A stretch of 16,369 nucleotides of DNA, from positions 1-16,369 of the forward strand of contig JBBRMT010000091.1 in assembly GCA_038230695.1 (NCBI GenBank). The letters run 5' to 3'. Of the stretch, positions 13,706 to 16,369 are shown in pieces. This DNA is from QHBQ01 sp038230695 (GTDB lineage Bacteria; Chloroflexota; Chloroflexia; QHBQ01). The notes beneath the pieces were generated by a model. The model was given only the letters and a program-made list of their open reading frames with translations. It searched no databases and was not told the DNA's origin. The position numbers and the translations under genes were made by a program. Position 1 is the stretch's first letter; each line of letters opens with the position of its first letter.

Positions 13706-14719
13706 ATGCCTCTGGCACGAAGCAGCAAAAAACTCACACGCATCTCAGCCGCAGGTGTAATGCTGGGGCTGGCAATCGCCTTCAGCATCGCTATGAGCCT
13801 GGCTAACTTCAGTATGGTTAGCTCGGCTACCATCACGGTCAAGCCGGTGCGCGTCCCCGATGGGCAATTGCCTACCACCGACCCCAACTCCAACCTGTGG
13901 AGCAGCAAGGCGTTGGCGGTCGAGGTGCCTCTCAGCGCCCAGCAGATGGTCAGGCCCAGCGGTGGCAGCGTTCACGCCGTGTACGTGCGGGCGTTGGATG
14001 ATAGCAAGACGCTGGCAATTATGGTCAGTTGGGCTGACGACACGATGAATAATGTGGAAGATGCACAGCAATCGTCCGACGCAGTGGCCCTGGAGTGGCC
14101 GCTGGCAGTGGAGGCGAGTACCCCGTTCCAGTGCATGGGCCAACTCGATGCGCCGGTTAACATCTGGCAGTGGAAGGCCAGCCAGCAGGTTGTAGTAGAG
14201 AACACCCACAACGGTAGCCCCGTCTTCAACCTGGTCAGCAATGGTATCTGCAAAGCCGCCGATGCCGCCGGTCTCAACCCCATGGGCAAAGGAGTCTGGG
14301 GCAACGTCGTTACCGCCGAGGGCCAGACGATCAAGGGCTGGAATGTGGTCTTCTCCCGTATCTACGACAACGGCAGTACGGGGGCGGCGCAGATTGTGCC
14401 GGGTAAGACTACCAACGTTGCCTTTGCGGTGTGGAATGGAGCGCCCGGCCTGCGCGAGATGAAGAGCCGCAAGGCGGTGGCTAGCTGGGTTACGTTCAAC
14501 AGCGATGTCGCCAACCGAACAGATCTTACCTGGCTGAACCTGCTTATTATTATCGGTATTAGCGCCATCGTCATAATCGCTACCCTCGCTCTGGTGCCGA
14601 AGCAGACTAAAACGCCTCAGCCGGTCGCCACCCCTGGGATAGATACGACGGGCCTCCCGCTGGCCGATACGCCGGCTGGCCGCGCCATGGCGATTACCGC
14701 CCGCTCACGACGATTGTAG
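13706..14719 (+). CDS. Ethylbenzene-dehydrogenase-type haem b-binding protein, membrane anchored
   Basis: A 337-residue protein with an N-terminal hydrophobic segment (about 13-40, signal or anchor), an extracytoplasmic domain (about 42-273) and a C-terminal membrane helix (about 276-298) with a short Pro/Thr tail. The middle domain resembles the haem-binding subunit of ethylbenzene dehydrogenase and related DMSO-reductase-family enzymes: VYVRALDDSKTLAIMVSWAD, then DAVALEWPL, then FQCMGQ and VNIWQWKA (Trp154/Trp156). In EbdC the haem b is held by Met and Lys; Met144 in QCMG is a candidate here, and the Lys is not assigned. No molybdoenzyme is encoded nearby, so a role as an electron carrier or subunit between the b/Rieske complex and the oxidase is inferred. 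The ATG at 13706 has GGTGGGAG upstream; the frame opens at 13634, inside a hairpin. Confidence 0.8.
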   Translation: MPLARSSKKLTRISAAGVMLGLAIAFSIAMSLANFSMVSSATITVKPVRVPDGQLPTTDPNSNLWSSKALAVEVPLSAQQMVRPSGGSVHAVYVRALDDSKTLAIMVSWADDTMNNVEDAQQSSDAVALEWPLAVEASTPFQCMGQLDAPVNIWQWKASQQVVVENTHNGSPVFNLVSNGICKAADAAGLNPMGKGVWGNVVTAEGQTIKGWNVVFSRIYDNGSTGAAQIVPGKTTNVAFAVWNGAPGLREMKSRKAVASWVTFNSDVANRTDLTWLNLLIIIGISAIVIIATLALVPKQTKTPQPVATPGIDTTGLPLADTPAGRAMAITARSRRL

Positions 14720-14720
14720 C

Positions 14721-14741
14721 AGTTTTGATTTTTGAGTTTTG
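14721..14741. repeat. Heptanucleotide repeat AGTTTTG, with inverted copies downstream
   Basis: AGTTTTG-ATTTTTG-AGTTTTG runs in 7-base register directly after the EB_dh-like gene. Inverted copies CAAACTCAAAACA (14755-14767) and CAAAACT twice (14823-14836) follow in the same spacer. Confidence 0.85.
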
Positions 14742-14836
14742 AGTTGAAGTACCGCAAACTCAAAACAGGATCATTTTGGTGGACCCATTCAGGTCACCAC
14801 TTCTAGCGCATTAGCTGATAATCAAAACTCAAAACT
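14736..14836 (+). promoter_or_regulatory. Possible alternative hairpins before the oxidase gene
   Basis: GTTTTGAGTT (14736-14745) can pair with AACTCAAAAC at 14757-14766 (10 bp, 11-base loop), or over 9 bp with ACTCAAAAC at 14827-14835, which ends 5 bases before the purine-rich ribosome binding region. A smaller hairpin (GGTGGACC/GGTCACC, 14778-14798) lies between. The pairings exclude each other. Regulation is inferred only. Confidence 0.35.
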
Positions 14837-14859
14837 CCCAGAAGGGGAGGGGGGAAGCA

Positions 14860-16269
14860 GTGGACAAAGAGTTTAGCACATCCCGAAACTTTATCCTTAC
14901 CGGCGTGATCTGGGTGATTATCGGCGGCATCGCTGGGCTGATCGCCGCCACCGAGATGGCCGCGCCAGACTTCCTGGGTGGTATTGCCGTGCTGGAGTTT
15001 GGTCGTATCCGCGCCGTACACGTCAACGTAATGTTCTTCCTCTGGGTCAGCAGCATCTGGTTCGGCGCATTTAGTTACATCGTGCCGAAGCTGTGCGGCG
15101 TGCGATTGCACAGCGAACGCCTCGGCAACATCTCCATGATCCTTTGGAATGTGGTTGGTATCCTGGCTGCCCTTACCCTGCCTGCGGGCATGACCCAGGG
15201 CCGCGAGTATGCCGAGTTGATCTGGCCGATTGATATTCTGGTCGAGATCGTGCTGCTGATGAACCTGTACAACATCGTGCGTACCGTATTGTCGCGCAAG
15301 GAGAAAAAGCTATACGTTTCGGTCTGGTATAGCACCGCCGCGCTAATACTGATGCCGATGGTCTATGCGATCGGCAACGTCATCTGGGATCCGGGCAGCC
15401 TGTCGGGCTTCCCCATCGGGCCGTCGGGCAGCCTCGATGGTATCCGCGACTCGATCTGGAACTGGTTCTACGGCCACAACGTCCTCGGCCTATGGTTCAC
15501 CATCGGCGGCGTGGCGATGGTCTACTATTTCGTTCCCCTGATCATCCGCTCACCGCTCTACAGCCACACCCTGTCACTGATTGGTTTCTGGACCATTATC
15601 TTCTTCTACACGATGGTCGGCCATCATCACCTGCTGGAAACGCCGACCCCCGGCTATCTGAAGACGGTCGCGGTTATCGGCAGCATGGGGCTGTTCGTGC
15701 CGGTGTTCAGCTTCCTGGGCAACATTTGGATGACGATGCGGGGCAACTGGGGCAAGATATATGAGAGCCTGCCGCTCAAGTTCTTGATCGTCGGCACGGT
15801 ATTCTACTTCGTGACCTGCGTGCAGGGGCCGTTCCAGTCAATCCAGGGCTTCAACCGCCTGGTCCACTTCACCTGGTGGATCACCGGCCACGCTCACCTG
15901 GCTATGCTGGGGACGATGAGCTTCTGGGCAATGGGTGGTCTCTACTACATGGTGCCGGTGATAATGAAGCGGCGCATCTGGAGTCCCGCGCTGGGCGAGG
16001 CCCAGTTCTGGCTGGTCACGCTTGGCTTCCTGATTATGATGCTCACGCTGCAGATCGGCGGACTGATCCAGGGCGGCGCATGGTTGGAGGGCCAGACCGT
16101 ATACCAGGCGTTGCCCTCGATGAGGCCTTACGCCATCGGCAGGGCGATGAGCGGGGCGTTGCTATTCGCAGGCTTCTGCCTGCAGTTCTACAACATCTAC
16201 AAGACAATGCGGGTCGGCCAGCCGATCAGTAGCAGCAATGCGGTGGCGGCAGCGGAGATCCCAACCTAA
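14860..16269 (+). CDS. ccoN: cbb3-type cytochrome c oxidase subunit I
   Basis: A 469-residue haem-copper oxidase catalytic subunit with about twelve membrane helices, reducing O2 to water. Metal ligands by position: His54 in RAVHVNVMF (low-spin haem b), His206 in WFYGHNVLG (CuB), His256 and His257 in GHHHLLE (CuB), His344 (haem b3) and His346 (low-spin haem b) in TGHAHLAMLG. Tyr250, six residues before His256, is in the place of the cbb3 active-site Tyr that links to the CuB His. These numbers almost match those of the Pseudomonas stutzeri enzyme (60/207/251/257/258/345/347). The CuB motif reads GHHH where CcoN usually has GPHH. Translation starts at GTG (14860) after a GGGGAGGGGGG stretch. 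The next gene begins 21 bases after the stop. Confidence 0.95.
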   Translation: MDKEFSTSRNFILTGVIWVIIGGIAGLIAATEMAAPDFLGGIAVLEFGRIRAVHVNVMFFLWVSSIWFGAFSYIVPKLCGVRLHSERLGNISMILWNVVGILAALTLPAGMTQGREYAELIWPIDILVEIVLLMNLYNIVRTVLSRKEKKLYVSVWYSTAALILMPMVYAIGNVIWDPGSLSGFPIGPSGSLDGIRDSIWNWFYGHNVLGLWFTIGGVAMVYYFVPLIIRSPLYSHTLSLIGFWTIIFFYTMVGHHHLLETPTPGYLKTVAVIGSMGLFVPVFSFLGNIWMTMRGNWGKIYESLPLKFLIVGTVFYFVTCVQGPFQSIQGFNRLVHFTWWITGHAHLAMLGTMSFWAMGGLYYMVPVIMKRRIWSPALGEAQFWLVTLGFLIMMLTLQIGGLIQGGAWLEGQTVYQALPSMRPYAIGRAMSGALLFAGFCLQFYNIYKTMRVGQPISSSNAVAAAEIPT

Positions 16270-16290
16270 GCACGGGGGAAGATAGAAAAC

Positions 16291-16369
16291 ATGGCAACGA
16301 TTGCGGAGAACATTACCAAAGGGGTGCGCGAAGCGATGGGCGGGCTGAAAAAACGCCGTTTCATCTTGC
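16291..16369 (+). CDS. Start of a further oxidase-operon gene (cut by window edge)
   Basis: ATG at 16291 with a GGGGGAA sequence about 10 bases upstream; 26 residues are visible, MATIAENITKGVREAMGG then LKKRRFIL, open to the edge. The basic stretch running into hydrophobic residues suggests a membrane anchor about to begin. Position directly after ccoN fits the cytochrome c subunit (ccoO or an equivalent), but the visible part is too short to prove it. Confidence 0.6.
   Translation, partial: MATIAENITKGVREAMGGLKKRRFIL

Overview
The window reads as a moderately GC-rich bacterial chromosome, most likely Chloroflexota. The evidence is indirect: two ~70-residue 'YW..(H/N)GGL...FERxRxExH...VLLGLLG' repeats on a secreted binding protein (common in Chloroflexota secreted proteins), a split b6-type cytochrome b with an APWY quinol-site motif as expected for a menaquinol user, and a cbb3-type oxidase. 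No rRNA, tRNA, CRISPR array, transposase or integrase was seen.

Left part, minus strand (1-7282). At the left edge are a DUF1684 gene and a cut-off alpha/beta-hydrolase gene, in one transcript from a promoter at 1238-1267. Next come two paralogous oligopeptide-type ABC substrate-binding proteins with no permease or ATPase genes beside them. One (1503-3845) has a Sec-type signal without a lipobox and two surface repeats. The other (4354-6366) is a lipoprotein on a Thr/Ser/Pro linker. Each is followed by a hairpin; the one after the lipoprotein gene is a textbook terminator. The repeat-bearing protein has a predicted ~280-nt structured leader. Endonuclease V (nfi) follows; an in-frame amber codon stands exactly where the conserved C-terminal LPEPTR motif has Glu, so the protein appears shortened.

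Middle, plus strand (7389-9671). A NagD-type HAD phosphatase appears to be leaderless: its extended -10 box lies seven bases before the ATG and there is no ribosome binding site. Two adjacent genes for related proteins of unknown family follow.

Right part, plus strand (9870-16369). This is a respiratory operon: promoters in a 400-bp gap, a 39-residue single-pass membrane protein, cytochrome b N-terminal half, cytochrome b C-terminal half, Tat-exported Rieske protein, membrane-anchored diheme cytochrome c, an ethylbenzene-dehydrogenase-type haem b protein anchored at its C-terminus, cbb3-type oxidase subunit I (all haem/CuB ligands present), and the start of a further gene, probably the next oxidase subunit. 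Together they would take electrons from (mena)quinol through the b/Rieske complex to c- and possibly b-type carriers and on to O2.

The most unusual non-coding signal is a set of different tandem heptanucleotide repeats at several gene junctions (7325-7352, 11031-11051, 11070-11111, 12666-12707, 14721-14741, with decayed traces at 10188-10272), two of them arranged as inverted pairs that could fold.
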